Below are positions 9,195 to 21,752 of a DNA stretch of 64,000 nt, one piece after another. The stretch covers positions 434,001 to 498,000 of the forward strand of contig NZ_AJVF01000041.1 in assembly GCF_000262045.1 (NCBI RefSeq), given 5' to 3'. This DNA is from Bacillus siamensis KCTC 13613. GTDB lineage: Bacteria > Bacillota > Bacilli > Bacillales > Bacillaceae. The notes below the pieces were generated by a model, which searched no databases, was not told the DNA's origin, and worked only from the letters and a program-made list of their open reading frames with translations. Made by a program: the position numbers and the translations under genes. The first letter of the stretch is position 1. Each line of letters opens with the position of its first letter.

Positions 9195-10301
9195 GTGAAA
9201 AACAACGAACTGGATGTCAATCAATTTCTGATACGGACGGATTTAGCGGTAGAAACAAAACAGGCGGTAAAAGACGGACAAGCCGATCAGAAAAAAGAAA
9301 TAAACGGGTTTATTGAAAAAGAACGCGACAAGGGCGGCATTAAAGTCAGAACTGTGGATATTACAAAAGAAGGCGCCGAGCTATCGGGCAAAAAGCAGGG
9401 GCGCTATGTCACGATCGAAGCGCAGGGTGTAAGGGAGCATGACTCTGAAATGCAGGAAAAAGTAACGGAAGTGTTTGCCGAGGAATTTTCTGCCTATCTG
9501 TCGGCATTAAACATTCCAAAGGATGCAAGCTGTTTGATCGTCGGTCTCGGCAACTGGAATGTGACGCCGGATGCACTCGGCCCTCTCGTGACCGAAAATC
9601 TGCTTGTGACGCGGCATTTGTTCAGGCTTCAGCCGGAAAACGTGCAGGAAGGGTACAGGCCGGTCAGCGCGCTTGCTCCCGGAGTGATGGGATTAACGGG
9701 AATTGAAACGAGCGATATTATTCAAGGCGTGATCAAAGAATCGAAGCCGGATTTTGTGATTGCTGTAGATGCCCTTGCGGCAAGAGCCGTTGAAAGGGTG
9801 AACACGACCATCCAATTTTCTGATACGGGCATTCACCCGGGATCAGGCGTCGGCAATAAGAGAAAAGAATTAAGCAAAGAGACGCTCGGCATCCCAGTCA
9901 TCGCAATCGGTGTCCCGACTGTCGTTGATGCGGTTACGATCGCAAGCGATACAGTGGACTACATATTAAAGCATTTCGGCAGAGAAATGAAAGATGACAG
10001 CCCGTCGAGGTCTTTGGTGCCCGCCGGAATGAACTTCGGCAAAAAGAAGGTGCTCACAGATGAAGACCTTCCCGGAGAAAAAGAGCGCCAATCTTTTTTA
10101 GGCATTGTCGGGACGCTGGACGAAAACGAAAAACGCCAGCTGATTCATGAAGTCCTTTCTCCGCTCGGCCATAATCTGATGGTCACGCCGAAGGAGATTG
10201 ACACCTTTATTGATGATATGGCGAACGTGCTAGCAAACGGGCTAAACACCGCCCTTCATGAAAAGGTCTCACAAGATAACAAAGGTTCTTATAATCATTA
10301 A
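9195..10301 (+). CDS. gpr: Germination protease GPR (peptidase family A25)
   Basis: GPR degrades the small acid-soluble spore proteins at germination. It is made in the forespore as a zymogen. The N-terminal region contains [10 protein letters not shown] (about residues 11-20), resembling the SASP cleavage site, where the proenzyme cuts itself during maturation. The 368-residue length fits B. subtilis. The start is GTG 9195, 8 bases after AGGAGG at 9181-9186; the ATG at 9177 has no binding site. It is followed by spoIIP and yqxA, and its forespore promoter probably also reads into them. Confidence 0.96.
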   Translation: MKNNELDVNQFLIRTDLAVETKQAVKDGQADQKKEINGFIEKERDKGGIKVRTVDITKEGAELSGKKQGRYVTIEAQGVREHDSEMQEKVTEVFAEEFSAYLSALNIPKDASCLIVGLGNWNVTPDALGPLVTENLLVTRHLFRLQPENVQEGYRPVSALAPGVMGLTGIETSDIIQGVIKESKPDFVIAVDALAARAVERVNTTIQFSDTGIHPGSGVGNKRKELSKETLGIPVIAIGVPTVVDAVTIASDTVDYILKHFGREMKDDSPSRSLVPAGMNFGKKKVLTDEDLPGEKERQSFLGIVGTLDENEKRQLIHEVLSPLGHNLMVTPKEIDTFIDDMANVLANGLNTALHEKVSQDNKGSYNH

Positions 10302-10368
10302 AATGGTTCTACCTCCTCTAGCTTGTTCATAGAGTAATTACTAGACAAGCGCTGGAGGGATTCAAATC

Positions 10369-11562
10369 ATGAGAAAAAAACGCAGAAACCGTCAAATTGT
10401 CGTTGCGGTAAACGGTGGAAATGCGCTCAAGGGCATGTTTTTGTTTATGACAAGCCTTATCGTTATTTTCGTATTATCCGGTGTGCTCACATCGCTTCGC
10501 CCTGAACTGAGGCTTTCTTCCGATTCTCTTCACGGAATTGCCGGAGAGCTTCCGGGTGACGCGTTTGCACACCTCCTTGGCATGGAAAATCATTATTTCG
10601 CATCAGAGCTTCCTGAAAAAGACTCATTTCAGCTGTCACGGCTTTCCTTAAAACTGGCGACAAGCATTAACCTGGAAGACCCGCGGAGCTTCTTGGGACG
10701 CGAGCTGCCGGGATTCGCCCAATACGATACGGAGATCCTGTTGGCGGGGCAGGGGACGGATTATACGAATATGCCGGCTGAATCTCCGCCGCCGTCAAAG
10801 GTGATGGAAAAAGAAAAAGAAGTGAACCTTGCAGAAATCGAAAATAAAACGAAAAAAGAAGAAACGGCGCCGCCGAAGCATTCGACCGGCAGCAAAAAAG
10901 TCGTCTTTATTTATCACACTCACAATACCGAATCCTATCTCCCTCTGTTAAAAGGGGAAACAAATCCGGATAACGCCCGCCATTCGAAGGCCAATGTCAC
11001 GCTTGTCGGAGATATGTTCGGAAAAGCGCTGGAAGCGCAAGGCGTAGGAGCGGACGTAGATAAAACCGACATTCAGGGCCGCCTGAACAAAGACGGTTTA
11101 AATTATGCGCGAAGCTATGACGAATCAAGACCGGTTGTAAAAAGCGCGCTCGCCAAAAATAAAAATCTGCAATATACCATAGATATTCACCGGGATTCCC
11201 GCCGCAAGAAAAATACGACAGCGGATATTAAAGGAAAAAGCTATGCCAGAGTGGCTATCGTCGTCGGCAAAAAAAGCGCCAATTTTGAAGAAAACTATAA
11301 ACTCGCAAGTGAACTTCATAAGCTCATGGAGAAAAAATACCCCGGCTTAAGCGTCGGTGTTTTATCAAAAGGCTCTCCGGGAGATAATGGAGTATACAAC
11401 CAGGATTTAAACGACCGGTCGCTTCTGCTGGAATTCGGAGGCGTGGATAACAACCTTGAAGAACTGAGACGCGCATCCGAAGCCGTAGCCGATGTATTCA
11501 GCGAACTGTACTGGGATGCTGAAAAAGTCAGCTCGCAATCAGGAGAGAAGAAAAAACAATAG
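10369..11562 (+). CDS. spoIIP: SpoIIP, peptidoglycan amidase/endopeptidase of engulfment
   Basis: SpoIIP works with SpoIID and SpoIIM at the septal membrane to cleave stem peptides and drive engulfment of the forespore. The 397-residue protein has a basic head, a membrane segment at about residues 22-42, a variable middle, and the catalytic domain from about residue 175. IYHTHNTESYLP near residue 181 and LLLEFGGVDN near the end supply the His and Glu zinc ligands. CTGGAGGG precedes ATG 10369. A sigE promoter is expected from B. subtilis but was not identified with confidence. Confidence 0.96.
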   Translation: MRKKRRNRQIVVAVNGGNALKGMFLFMTSLIVIFVLSGVLTSLRPELRLSSDSLHGIAGELPGDAFAHLLGMENHYFASELPEKDSFQLSRLSLKLATSINLEDPRSFLGRELPGFAQYDTEILLAGQGTDYTNMPAESPPPSKVMEKEKEVNLAEIENKTKKEETAPPKHSTGSKKVVFIYHTHNTESYLPLLKGETNPDNARHSKANVTLVGDMFGKALEAQGVGADVDKTDIQGRLNKDGLNYARSYDESRPVVKSALAKNKNLQYTIDIHRDSRRKKNTTADIKGKSYARVAIVVGKKSANFEENYKLASELHKLMEKKYPGLSVGVLSKGSPGDNGVYNQDLNDRSLLLEFGGVDNNLEELRRASEAVADVFSELYWDAEKVSSQSGEKKKQ

Positions 11563-11578
11563 AAATCAGGTGATGCAA

Positions 11579-11917
11579 ATGATCCGATTTACCGGCAAAT
11601 GCCTGCTGATCGCCATCGTCATGTTTGTCGGCGTTTTGTTCGGCATGCAGCAGGCAAACAGCGGAATGCTTGATATGAAAGGATACAAAGACCCCTCCTT
11701 AAAAGGTGCATTCACGCTTAGCGGCGGAGAGGGTCAGGAAAAAGAGGCATCCATTTTGGGCCAAACCGTTACGGCGAAAGATCTGGAAGAAAAACAAAAA
11801 CAGCTGGAACAGGCGGAAACCTTCAACCTGTTTTCAAAAGCCGGGGAAACCCTTTCAAATACCGTGACGGACTCAGCCCAGGCGATGTACGAGTGGGTTT
11901 CGAAACTGAACCGATAG
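11579..11917 (+). CDS. yqxA: YqxA family protein, unknown function
   Basis: The 112-residue protein has an N-terminal membrane segment (CLLIAIVMFVGVLFGM, about residues 7-22), followed by a charged external part with a predicted helix (AKDLEEKQKQLEQAE). It matches YqxA, co-transcribed with spoIIP in B. subtilis; no function is established. ATG 11579 follows AGGTGAT at 11568-11574; in-frame ATG 11573 and GTG 11570 are too close to that site. It starts 16 bases after spoIIP and ends at a terminator. Confidence 0.85.
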   Translation: MIRFTGKCLLIAIVMFVGVLFGMQQANSGMLDMKGYKDPSLKGAFTLSGGEGQEKEASILGQTVTAKDLEEKQKQLEQAETFNLFSKAGETLSNTVTDSAQAMYEWVSKLNR

Positions 11918-11923
11918 CATTTT

Positions 11924-11971
11924 AAGGAGAAAAGCGGACGATTCCAAACAGGAAGCTTTTCTCTTTCTTGT
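11924..11971 (+). terminator. Terminator after yqxA
   Basis: A stem of GAGAAAAGC (11927-11935) with GCTTTTCTC (11955-11963), extendable by three pairs, is followed by TTTCTTGTTTT. It ends the gpr-spoIIP-yqxA unit. Confidence 0.75.
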
Positions 11972-11976
11972 TTTAA

Positions 11977-12005
11977 TTGAATGTTTACAATCCTATTGAT
12001 ATAAT
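11977..12005 (+). promoter_or_regulatory. sigA-type promoter of lepA
   Basis: TTGAAT (11977-11982) and TATAAT (12000-12005) are 17 bases apart. The leader to the lepA start is about 37 bases. Confidence 0.78.
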
Positions 12006-12048
12006 CTAAGCTAGTGTATTTTGCGTTTAATAGTAGGAGTGATAGATT

Positions 12049-13884
12049 GTGACAGATAAAGAAAAGCGTTTAGAGAGGCAGTCAAGAATCCGGAATTTCT
12101 CGATCATCGCCCATATAGACCACGGCAAATCGACCTTGGCGGATCGGATTTTAGAAAAAACATCGGCGATTACCCAGCGGGAAATGAAAGAACAATTGCT
12201 TGATTCAATGGACCTTGAACGCGAACGGGGAATTACCATCAAATTAAATTCCGTTCAGCTGAAATACAAAGCAAAAGACGGAGAAGAATATATATTCCAT
12301 CTCATCGACACGCCCGGACACGTCGACTTTACATATGAAGTATCACGAAGCCTGGCTGCTTGTGAAGGCGCGATTCTCGTTGTTGATGCGGCCCAGGGAA
12401 TTGAAGCGCAGACATTGGCGAACGTCTATCTGGCGCTTGATAATGACCTTGAGATTCTTCCTGTCATTAATAAAATCGATCTCCCGAGCGCAGAGCCAGA
12501 ACGTGTGCGTCAAGAAGTTGAGGACGTTATCGGCCTTGACGCTTCAGACGCCGTCCTCGCTTCAGCGAAAGCGGGTATCGGCATCGAAGACATTTTAGAG
12601 CAGATCGTAGAAAAAGTGCCTGCTCCCTCAGGAGATCCGGAAGCTCCGCTGAAAGCGCTCATCTTTGACTCCCTTTATGACGCGTACCGCGGAGTCGTCG
12701 CGTATATCAGAGTCGTAGAAGGAACGGTAAAACCTGGCCAGAAAATTAAAATGATGGCGACCGGAAAAGAGTTTGAAGTCATCGAAGTCGGCGTCTTCAC
12801 GCCGAAAGCACAGCCGGCTGACGAATTGACAGTCGGTGATGTAGGCTATTTGACAGCCGCAATTAAAAATGTCGGCGACACCCGAGTCGGTGATACGATT
12901 ACAAGCGCGGTTAAACCTGCGGCAGAAGCGCTTCCGGGCTACCGCAAACTCAATCCGATGGTCTATTGCGGACTTTATCCGATTGACACAGCCAAATATA
13001 ATGACTTGCGCGAGGCTCTGGAAAAACTTGAATTGAATGACTCCTCCCTTCAATACGAGGCGGAGACGTCACAAGCTCTCGGCTTCGGCTTCCGCTGCGG
13101 CTTTTTAGGAATGCTTCACATGGAGATCATTCAAGAACGGATTGAACGGGAATTTAAAATTGATCTCATTACGACCGCGCCGAGCGTTATTTATGACGTA
13201 TATATGACGGACGGTGAAAAGATCGTCGTCGATAACCCGTCAAACATGCCTGACCCGCAAAAAATAGAACGGGTGGAAGAGCCTTATGTCAAAGCGACGA
13301 TGATGGTTCCGAACGATTATGTCGGAGCGGTTATGGAGCTTTGTCAGGGGAAACGGGGCAACTTTATTGATATGCAGTACTTAGACGCCAACCGGGTCAG
13401 CATTGTATACGAGATGCCTCTTGCGGAAATTGTTTATGAATTTTTTGATCAGCTGAAGTCCAGTACGAAAGGGTACGCCTCTTTCGATTACGAGCTGATC
13501 GGCTACAAGCCGTCTAAACTCGTCAAAATGGACATTATGCTGAATGCAGAAAAAATTGATGCGCTGTCATTTATCGTCCACCGCGATTACGCATACGAGC
13601 GCGGAAAAGTCATCGTCGAAAAATTAAAAGAGCTGATCCCGCGCCAGCAATTCGAAGTGCCGGTGCAGGCGGCGATCGGACAGAAAATCGTGGCGCGCTC
13701 AACCATTAAAGCCATGAGGAAAAACGTTCTTGCAAAATGTTACGGCGGAGACATCTCGCGGAAACGGAAGCTTCTTGAAAAACAAAAAGAAGGAAAACGC
13801 CGGATGAAGCAGGTCGGCTCAGTCGAAGTGCCGCAGGAAGCGTTTATGGCCGTCCTTAAAATGGATGACAGCCCGAAAAAATAA
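12049..13884 (+). CDS. lepA: Elongation factor 4 (LepA)
   Basis: LepA is a ribosome-associated GTPase that acts on stalled or assembling ribosomes. The 611-residue protein has G1 AHIDHGKST at residues 21-29, G3 DTPGHVD near residue 86 and NKID near 141. EF-G-like domains and the LepA-specific C-terminal domain ([20 protein letters not shown]) follow. The start is GTG 12049 after TAGGAGTGAT. An imperfect hairpin separates it from hemW, so the two may form a bicistronic unit with partial termination. Confidence 0.97.
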   Translation: MTDKEKRLERQSRIRNFSIIAHIDHGKSTLADRILEKTSAITQREMKEQLLDSMDLERERGITIKLNSVQLKYKAKDGEEYIFHLIDTPGHVDFTYEVSRSLAACEGAILVVDAAQGIEAQTLANVYLALDNDLEILPVINKIDLPSAEPERVRQEVEDVIGLDASDAVLASAKAGIGIEDILEQIVEKVPAPSGDPEAPLKALIFDSLYDAYRGVVAYIRVVEGTVKPGQKIKMMATGKEFEVIEVGVFTPKAQPADELTVGDVGYLTAAIKNVGDTRVGDTITSAVKPAAEALPGYRKLNPMVYCGLYPIDTAKYNDLREALEKLELNDSSLQYEAETSQALGFGFRCGFLGMLHMEIIQERIEREFKIDLITTAPSVIYDVYMTDGEKIVVDNPSNMPDPQKIERVEEPYVKATMMVPNDYVGAVMELCQGKRGNFIDMQYLDANRVSIVYEMPLAEIVYEFFDQLKSSTKGYASFDYELIGYKPSKLVKMDIMLNAEKIDALSFIVHRDYAYERGKVIVEKLKELIPRQQFEVPVQAAIGQKIVARSTIKAMRKNVLAKCYGGDISRKRKLLEKQKEGKRRMKQVGSVEVPQEAFMAVLKMDDSPKK

Positions 13885-13886
13885 CG

Positions 13887-13919
13887 GAAGCCGCCGCAGT
13901 CCCGCACTGCGGCTTCTTT
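13887..13919 (+). terminator. Hairpin between lepA and hemW
   Basis: GAAGCCG and CAGT, separated by a 3-base bulge, pair with ACTGCGGCTTC (13905-13915); a short TTTC follows. It probably causes partial termination, because hemW has no obvious promoter of its own in the short gap. Confidence 0.6.
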
Positions 13920-13942
13920 CTGTAAAGAAGAAGGTGTTTCAA

Positions 13943-15082
13943 ATGAAATCAGCTTATATTCATATTCCGTTTTGTGAGCATATCTGCCACTATTGCGATT
14001 TCAATAAATATTTTATTCAGAGCCAGCCTGTCGATGAGTACTTAAACTCACTCGAAAAGGAAATGATAAATACGATAGAACGTACGGGCCGCCCTGATCT
14101 TCGCACAATTTTTATCGGGGGAGGCACGCCGACATCGCTCTCACCCGCCCAGCTTGAAAAACTGATGGATTCCATTCACCGCGTGCTGAAGCCTTCTGAC
14201 GGACTCATTGAATTTGCCGCGGAAGCGAATCCGGATGACTTGTCCTCGGAAAAATTAAAAATCCTGAAAAATGCCGGTGTCAATCGGCTGAGCTTCGGTG
14301 TTCAAACTTTCGAAGACGCGCTTTTGCAGAAAATCGGCAGGGTGCATAAACAAAAGGACGTGTTCAGCTCCTTTGAACGGGCGAGGGCGCTCGGTTTTGA
14401 CAACATCAGTCTCGATTTAATGTTCGGCCTGCCGGGACAGACGCTGGCTGACCTTGACAATTCTGTTAAAACGGCTTTGTCGCTGGATGCGGAGCACTAT
14501 TCCGTTTACTCGCTGATCGTCGAGCCGAAAACGGTGTTTTATAATTTAATGCAAAAAGGCCGTCTGCATCTCCCGGCGCAAGAACAAGAGGCTGAGATGT
14601 ATGAAACGGTCATGAGGCAGATGAGTGAAGCGGGCATCCGTCAATACGAAATCAGCAACTTTGCAAAGCCCGGGTACGAGTCGCAGCATAATCTGACCTA
14701 TTGGAGCAATGAAGAGTATTTCGGTTTTGGCGCAGGGGCTCACGGATATATCAGCGGCACCCGCACCGTCAACGCCGGTCCCGTGAAACATTACATTCAG
14801 CTCATCGAAGAAAAAGGGCTGCCTTACCGGGACACGCACGAGGTGACACGTGAAGAGCAGATTGAGGAAGAAATGTTCCTCGGTCTCAGAAAAATGTCAG
14901 GCGTGCAAAAAAAAGCTTTCTTGGATAAATTTGGACGTTCAGTCGACGAACTGTTTCCTGATATTCTCAAAGATTTAACTGAAAAAGGCCTGATCTGTGA
15001 CTCGGAAAAATCGGTAGCATTAACGCATGAAGGCAAATTATTAGGAAATGAGGTTTTTGGCGCTTTTTTGGGTGAGTTATAA
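13943..15082 (+). CDS. hemW: Radical SAM heme chaperone HemW
   Basis: The 379-residue protein has the radical SAM cluster motif CEHICHYC (Cys11, Cys15, Cys18), then GGGTPTSL and the HemN C-terminal domain. It was long annotated as oxygen-independent coproporphyrinogen III oxidase (HemN/YqeR), but this short form is now regarded as a heme-binding chaperone. ATG 13943 lies about 8 bases after AAGAAGGTG. An in-frame extension to 13865 overlaps lepA and the hairpin and has no binding site, so it is rejected. hrcA follows behind its own promoter. Confidence 0.93.
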   Translation: MKSAYIHIPFCEHICHYCDFNKYFIQSQPVDEYLNSLEKEMINTIERTGRPDLRTIFIGGGTPTSLSPAQLEKLMDSIHRVLKPSDGLIEFAAEANPDDLSSEKLKILKNAGVNRLSFGVQTFEDALLQKIGRVHKQKDVFSSFERARALGFDNISLDLMFGLPGQTLADLDNSVKTALSLDAEHYSVYSLIVEPKTVFYNLMQKGRLHLPAQEQEAEMYETVMRQMSEAGIRQYEISNFAKPGYESQHNLTYWSNEEYFGFGAGAHGYISGTRTVNAGPVKHYIQLIEEKGLPYRDTHEVTREEQIEEEMFLGLRKMSGVQKKAFLDKFGRSVDELFPDILKDLTEKGLICDSEKSVALTHEGKLLGNEVFGAFLGEL

Positions 15083-15122
15083 TTGACATTTTTCTTTTCG
15101 TTTGTTACTTTTGATATAGAAT
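15083..15122 (+). promoter_or_regulatory. Promoter region of the hrcA-dnaK heat-shock operon
   Basis: TTGACA (15083-15088) directly follows the hemW stop, and TATAGAAT (15115-15122) lies just before CIRCE. These two are too far apart (26 bases) to be one promoter; the real -35 may be a weak T-rich hexamer near 15092-15099. The vegetative promoter is known to sit here in B. subtilis. Confidence 0.55.
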
Positions 15123-15148
15123 TAGCACTCGCTGACCTTGAGTGCTAA
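15122..15148 (+). promoter_or_regulatory. CIRCE operator (HrcA binding site)
   Basis: TTAGCACTC (15122-15130), a 9-base spacer and GAGTGCTAA (15140-15148) form the perfect consensus inverted repeat bound by HrcA. It overlaps the start of transcription and lies 14 bases before hrcA, so HrcA represses its own operon until GroEL is titrated by unfolded protein. Confidence 0.98.
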
Positions 15149-15162
15149 CAGGGGTGATGATG

Positions 15163-16194
15163 ATGTTAACAAATCGTCAGCTGTTGATCCTGCAAGTGAT
15201 TATTAATGATTTTATACAATCAGCGCAGCCTGTAGGATCAAGAACTCTTTCAAAAAAAGACGAGATTACATTCAGCTCTGCAACGATCAGAAACGAGATG
15301 GCTGACTTGGAGGAATTGGGCTTTATTGAAAAAACCCATTCATCCTCAGGACGGATTCCGTCGGAAAAAGGGTACAGGTATTATGTCGATCATTTGCTGT
15401 CACCTGTCAAGCTGACAAAAACTGATCTGGATTTAATTCACTCGATATTTAAAGAAAAAATCTTCGAGCTTGAAAAAACAGTCCAAAAATCAGCGCAGAT
15501 CCTGTCCGAACTGACAAACTACACATCGATTGTTCTCGGGCCGACGCTGAGCGAGAATTATCTTAAGCAGATTCAAATCGTTCCGATCCAGCCGGATAAG
15601 GCGGTCGCCATCCTCGTTACGAATACGGGGCATGTCGAGAACCGCACGATCAATTTCCCGGCTAAAGTGGATTTGGCCGATATTGAAAAACTGGTCAATA
15701 TATTGAACGACCGATTAGCGGGCGTTCCGATGGACGAACTGAATGAGCGTATTTTTAAAGAGGTTGTCACATATTTAAGGCAGCATATCGCCAACTATGA
15801 CAGCATTCTCGAATCGCTCCGCTCCACATTCCATCCGGCGGGCCATGTGGAGAAATTATTTTTCGGCGGAAAAATCAATATGCTGAATCAGCCGGAGTTC
15901 CATGATATTGAACGGGTCCGCTCGCTCTTATCCTTAATTGAAAAAGAGCAGGATGTTCTGAAGCTGTTTCAGTCGTCAAAAGCCGGGATTTCAATTAAAA
16001 TCGGAAAAGAAAACGACTACGAAGAAATGGAAAACTGCAGCCTAATCACGGCCACCTATACGGTTGACACGAAGCAGATCGGATCAATCGCCATTATCGG
16101 GCCGACGCGCATGAATTATTCAAGAGTCGTCAGCCTGCTGCAGCATGTGACTTCGGACTTGTCAAAAGCATTCACAAGTTTGTATGATGAATAA
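15163..16194 (+). CDS. hrcA: Heat-inducible transcription repressor HrcA
   Basis: HrcA represses class I heat-shock genes by binding CIRCE. The 343-residue protein has an N-terminal winged helix ([15 protein letters not shown], then [20 protein letters not shown]) and the HrcA dimer domain. ATG 15163 is preferred over the tandem ATGs at 15157 and 15160, because GGGGTGA at 15151-15157 has adequate spacing only to it and the length equals B. subtilis HrcA. It is the first gene of a seven-gene operon running to mtaB. Confidence 0.97.
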   Translation: MLTNRQLLILQVIINDFIQSAQPVGSRTLSKKDEITFSSATIRNEMADLEELGFIEKTHSSSGRIPSEKGYRYYVDHLLSPVKLTKTDLDLIHSIFKEKIFELEKTVQKSAQILSELTNYTSIVLGPTLSENYLKQIQIVPIQPDKAVAILVTNTGHVENRTINFPAKVDLADIEKLVNILNDRLAGVPMDELNERIFKEVVTYLRQHIANYDSILESLRSTFHPAGHVEKLFFGGKINMLNQPEFHDIERVRSLLSLIEKEQDVLKLFQSSKAGISIKIGKENDYEEMENCSLITATYTVDTKQIGSIAIIGPTRMNYSRVVSLLQHVTSDLSKAFTSLYDE

Positions 16195-16253
16195 GGGAAT
16201 TTTGGCAATCATTTTCAGTCATCTTTTTACAGCATTTGAGGGAGGTGAACACA

Positions 16254-16829
16254 ATGTCAGAAGAAAAACAAACCGCAGAACAGGTTGAAGCAGCAGAACA
16301 AGAAGAAACGACAGAACAGGCAGAACAAGCCGCTTCACAAGAACAGCATGAAGAAACGGCAGGTCAGGAAGAAGCCCTTCAGCACCAAATTGATGAATTG
16401 CAGGGTTTGCTTGATGAAAAAGAAAATAAGCTTTTGCGTGTTCAAGCAGACTTTGAAAACTATAAACGACGCAGCCGCCTTGAAATGGAAGCTGCTCAGA
16501 AATACCGTTCTCAAAACGTCGTAACGGAAATCCTTCCGGCTCTCGACAACTTTGAACGGGCCTTACAGGTAGAAGCTGAAAGCGAGCAGACAAAAAGCTT
16601 GCTGCAAGGTATGGAAATGGTCCGCCGCCAGCTGATGGACGCTCTTGAAAGAGAAGGCGTTGAAGCCATCGAAGCTGTCGGTCAGGAATTTGATCCGAAC
16701 CTTCACCAAGCCGTCATGCAGGTGGAAGATGAAAACTTCGGCAGCAATATTGTTATCGAAGAACTGCAAAAAGGCTACAAACTGAAGGACCGCGTCATCC
16801 GTCCTTCAATGGTTAAAGTGAATCAATAA
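16254..16829 (+). CDS. grpE: GrpE nucleotide exchange factor
   Basis: GrpE releases ADP from DnaK. The 191-residue protein has an acidic Glu/Gln-rich N-terminal region (about 1-45), a long helix ([22 protein letters not shown]) and a C-terminal beta domain ending [12 protein letters not shown]. The acidic leader is a few residues longer than in B. subtilis 168 as I recall. ATG 16254 follows GGAGGTGA at 16241-16248. It lies between hrcA and dnaK. Confidence 0.97.
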   Translation: MSEEKQTAEQVEAAEQEETTEQAEQAASQEQHEETAGQEEALQHQIDELQGLLDEKENKLLRVQADFENYKRRSRLEMEAAQKYRSQNVVTEILPALDNFERALQVEAESEQTKSLLQGMEMVRRQLMDALEREGVEAIEAVGQEFDPNLHQAVMQVEDENFGSNIVIEELQKGYKLKDRVIRPSMVKVNQ

Positions 16830-16847
16830 CTACATAGCAGGAGGTAA

Positions 16848-18692
<1,845 letters not shown>

Positions 18693-18746
18693 GTTCTTTC
18701 CGCAGAACGCGGAAGAACACACAGCATATTCTGATTCAACAGACAG

Positions 18747-18787
18747 AAAGTCAAAGTCAGGCATCTCTTGGCTTTGACTTTTTTTTC
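18747..18787 (+). terminator. Terminator-like hairpin between dnaK and dnaJ
   Basis: AAAGTCAAAG (18747-18756) pairs with CTTTGACTTT (18772-18781), and the T run continues to 18786. It should reduce read-through from the CIRCE promoter into dnaJ and could stabilise the hrcA-grpE-dnaK mRNA. Confidence 0.8.
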
Positions 18788-18806
18788 TTGCCCGGGATAA
18801 AAGGAA

Positions 18807-18836
18807 TTGAAAAAACATAATTCAAAATGATACAAT
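18807..18836 (+). promoter_or_regulatory. Candidate internal promoter before dnaJ
   Basis: TTGAAA (18807-18812) and TACAAT (18831-18836) are separated by 18 bases. As I recall, B. subtilis also has a vegetative promoter before dnaJ, which supplies dnaJ, prmA, rsmE and mtaB without heat shock. Confidence 0.65.
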
Positions 18837-18872
18837 CTAATTTATGTGAGAAATTCGGGAGAGTGAAGCGAG

Positions 18873-20000
18873 ATGAGTAAGCGTGATTACTATGAAGTGC
18901 TTGGAGTAAGTAAGAGCGCTTCAAAGGATGAAATCAAAAAAGCCTATCGGAAGCTTTCAAAAAAATATCATCCTGATATCAATAAAGAATCCGGAGCAGA
19001 TGAAAAATTCAAAGAGGTAAAAGAAGCATACGAAGCGCTCTCAGATGACCAAAAACGGGCTCAATATGATCAATTCGGCCATACTGATCCTAATCAGGGC
19101 TTTGGCGGCGGTTTCGGCGGCGGAGGAGACTTCGGCGGCTTCGGTTTCGATGACATCTTCTCAAGCATCTTCGGCGGCGGCACGAGACGCCGTGATCCGA
19201 ACGCGCCGCGGCAGGGCGCGGATCTGCAGTATACAATGACACTGTCATTTGAAGATGCGGCTTTCGGAAAAGAGACGATCATTGAAATTCCTCGCGAAGA
19301 GAATTGTGAAACATGCAAAGGCTCAGGCGCGAAGCCGGGGACAAAGCCGGAAACGTGCTCGCATTGCGGCGGTTCAGGCCAGCTGAATGTCGAACAGAAC
19401 ACGCCGTTTGGCAAAGTGGTTAACCGAAGAGTCTGCCACCACTGTGAAGGAACAGGAAAAATCATCAAAAACAAGTGCTCTGACTGCGGCGGCACGGGCA
19501 AAGTGAAAAAACGGAAAAAAATCAACGTTACGATCCCTGCCGGTGTGGATGACGGACAGCAGCTCCGCGTTCCGGGTCAAGGTGAACCAGGTGTAAACGG
19601 AGGCCCTCCGGGAGATCTGTTTGTCGTATTCCATGTGCGCGCCCACGAGTTCTTTGAGCGTGACGGAGATGATATTTACTGTGAAATGCCGTTAACGTTT
19701 GCCCAAGCGGCACTCGGAGACGAAGTTGAAGTGCCGACGCTTCACGGAAAAGTGAAATTGAAAATTCCTGCCGGCACACAAACCGGCACAAAATTCAGAT
19801 TAAGAGGCAAAGGCGTGCAGAATGTCCGCGGCTACGGACAAGGCGACCAGCACATTGTCGTCCGCGTCGTTACGCCGACGAATCTGACAGATAAACAAAA
19901 AGACATCATCCGTGAGTTCGCTGAAGTCAGCGGCAACCTGCCGGATGAACAAGAAATGAGTTTCTTTGACAAAGTAAAACGCGCATTTAAAGGCGAGTAA
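18873..20000 (+). CDS. dnaJ: Chaperone DnaJ (Hsp40)
   Basis: DnaJ delivers substrates to DnaK and stimulates its ATPase. The 375-residue protein has a J domain (1-70) with His33-Pro34-Asp35, a Gly/Phe-rich linker (about 75-110), and four zinc-binding repeats from about residue 145 ([32 protein letters not shown]). The C-terminal substrate domain follows. GGGAGAGTG precedes ATG 18873. It is transcribed with dnaK and probably from the internal promoter. Confidence 0.98.
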   Translation: MSKRDYYEVLGVSKSASKDEIKKAYRKLSKKYHPDINKESGADEKFKEVKEAYEALSDDQKRAQYDQFGHTDPNQGFGGGFGGGGDFGGFGFDDIFSSIFGGGTRRRDPNAPRQGADLQYTMTLSFEDAAFGKETIIEIPREENCETCKGSGAKPGTKPETCSHCGGSGQLNVEQNTPFGKVVNRRVCHHCEGTGKIIKNKCSDCGGTGKVKKRKKINVTIPAGVDDGQQLRVPGQGEPGVNGGPPGDLFVVFHVRAHEFFERDGDDIYCEMPLTFAQAALGDEVEVPTLHGKVKLKIPAGTQTGTKFRLRGKGVQNVRGYGQGDQHIVVRVVTPTNLTDKQKDIIREFAEVSGNLPDEQEMSFFDKVKRAFKGE

Positions 20001-20023
20001 TGATTGGATAGGAGTTGGTAGTT

Positions 20024-20959
20024 TTGAAATGGTCCGAAATCAGCATTCACACAACACATGAAGCGGTTGAACCCATCTCAAATATTTTGCATGAAGCTGG
20101 TGCGAGCGGGGTTGTCATCGAAGATCCGCTTGATTTAATAAAAGAGCGTGAGAATGTTTACGGGGAAATCTACCAGCTCGACCCCAATGATTACCCCGAT
20201 GAGGGTGTCATTGTCAAAGCGTATCTGCCGATTAACAGTTTCCTCGGCGAAACGGTCGACGGCATTAAAGAGACGATTAATAATCTGCTTTTGTATGACA
20301 TTGATTTAGGCAGAAACACAATCACCATTTCTGAAGTTAATGAAGAGGAATGGGCGACAGCTTGGAAAAAGTATTATCATCCAGTGAAAATTTCTGAAAA
20401 ATTCACGATCGTACCCACATGGGAAACGTACACACCCGTGAATACCGATGAACTGATTATCGAAATGGATCCGGGCATGGCATTCGGTACGGGAACGCAT
20501 CCGACAACCGTTCTGTGCATTCAGGCGCTTGAGCGTATCGTTCAAAAAGGCGACCGTGTCATTGATGTCGGCACCGGTTCAGGAATTTTGAGCATTGCAG
20601 CCGCCATGCTTGAGGCTGAATCGGTTCATGCGTATGATCTTGACCCGGTCGCTGTCGAAAGCGCGCGTCTGAATGTGAAATTGAACAAAGTAAGCGATAC
20701 GGCCGAAGTGAAACAGAACAATTTGTTAGACGGCATCACAGGCGAACACGATGTCATTGTCGCGAATATTTTGGCGGAAGTGATTCTCCGCTTTACATCG
20801 CAGGCGTACGACCTGCTCAAAAACGGGGGCCACTTTATTACTTCAGGCATTATCGGCCAGAAAAAACAGGAAGTAAAAGAAGCGTTGGAAAAAGCCGGTT
20901 TTACCATTACAGAAATTCTGTCTATGGAAGATTGGGTCAGCATCATCGCGAAAAAATAA
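20024..20959 (+). CDS. prmA: Ribosomal protein L11 methyltransferase
   Basis: PrmA methylates ribosomal protein L11. The 311-residue protein has an N-terminal substrate domain and a SAM fold with [16 protein letters not shown] near residue 178; the NILAEVI motif follows near 245. The start is TTG 20024, about 10 bases after ATAGGAG; the B. subtilis protein (YqeT) has the same length from an equivalent start. It is the fifth gene of the heat-shock operon. Confidence 0.94.
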   Translation: MKWSEISIHTTHEAVEPISNILHEAGASGVVIEDPLDLIKERENVYGEIYQLDPNDYPDEGVIVKAYLPINSFLGETVDGIKETINNLLLYDIDLGRNTITISEVNEEEWATAWKKYYHPVKISEKFTIVPTWETYTPVNTDELIIEMDPGMAFGTGTHPTTVLCIQALERIVQKGDRVIDVGTGSGILSIAAAMLEAESVHAYDLDPVAVESARLNVKLNKVSDTAEVKQNNLLDGITGEHDVIVANILAEVILRFTSQAYDLLKNGGHFITSGIIGQKKQEVKEALEKAGFTITEILSMEDWVSIIAKK

Positions 20960-20981
20960 CAGTTAGTAGGTGTCACAGCGT

Positions 20982-21752
20982 ATGCAACGATATTTTATCG
21001 AGCTCACGAAGCAGGAGATGGACGAAACCCCCGATTTTCAAATTACGGGAGAAGACGTCCACCACATTGCAAACGTCATGAGAATGAGTGCAGGAGACCG
21101 GATAATCTGCTGTTCGAAAGACGGCCATGAAGCGTTATGCCTGCTCAAAGAGGTTTCTAAAGATCATATATCATGCAGCATTGCTGAATGGACGGGTGAA
21201 AACCGTGAGCTGCCGTTAAAAATCAGGATCGCCAGCGGCCTTCCGAAAGGCGATAAGCTTGAATGGATTATTCAAAAAGGGACCGAGCTCGGGGCAAGTA
21301 TGTTCATCCCCTTTCAAGGCGCCAGATCCGTCGTTAAGCTTGACGACAAAAAGGCAAAGAAGAAGCGGGAAAGATGGGCGAAAATCGCGAAGGAGGCGGC
21401 GGAGCAATCCTACCGCAATGAAATTCCCGAAGTGAAAACCGTTCATACGTTCCGGCAGCTGCTTGAAATGGCGGAGAATGTCGATAAATGTGTCGTTGCA
21501 TACGAGGAGTCATCAAAACAGGGAGAAACGGGCGCTTTCGCTGCGGAGCTCAAAAGCCTTCCGAAAGGTTCGTCTCTTCTCATCGTATTCGGCCCTGAAG
21601 GCGGTCTGACTGAGTCTGAAGTTCAGCAGCTTTCAGAAAAAGGCGCCGTCTTATGTGGCCTCGGACCAAGAATTTTACGAACTGAAACTGCGCCGCTTTA
21701 CGCGTTAAGCGCAGTTTCCTATCATACAGAGTTATTAAGAGGTGATCAGTAA
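20982..21752 (+). CDS. rsmE: 16S rRNA (uracil-1498-N3)-methyltransferase
   Basis: RsmE methylates U1498 in the decoding region of 16S rRNA. The 256-residue protein has an N-terminal PUA-like domain and a SPOUT knot with LIVFGPEGGLTESE and GLGPRILRTETAPLYAL near the C-terminus. ATG 20982 follows TAGGTG at 20967-20972. The stop shares one base with the ATG of mtaB. It is YqeU in B. subtilis. Confidence 0.94.
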   Translation: MQRYFIELTKQEMDETPDFQITGEDVHHIANVMRMSAGDRIICCSKDGHEALCLLKEVSKDHISCSIAEWTGENRELPLKIRIASGLPKGDKLEWIIQKGTELGASMFIPFQGARSVVKLDDKKAKKKRERWAKIAKEAAEQSYRNEIPEVKTVHTFRQLLEMAENVDKCVVAYEESSKQGETGAFAAELKSLPKGSSLLIVFGPEGGLTESEVQQLSEKGAVLCGLGPRILRTETAPLYALSAVSYHTELLRGDQ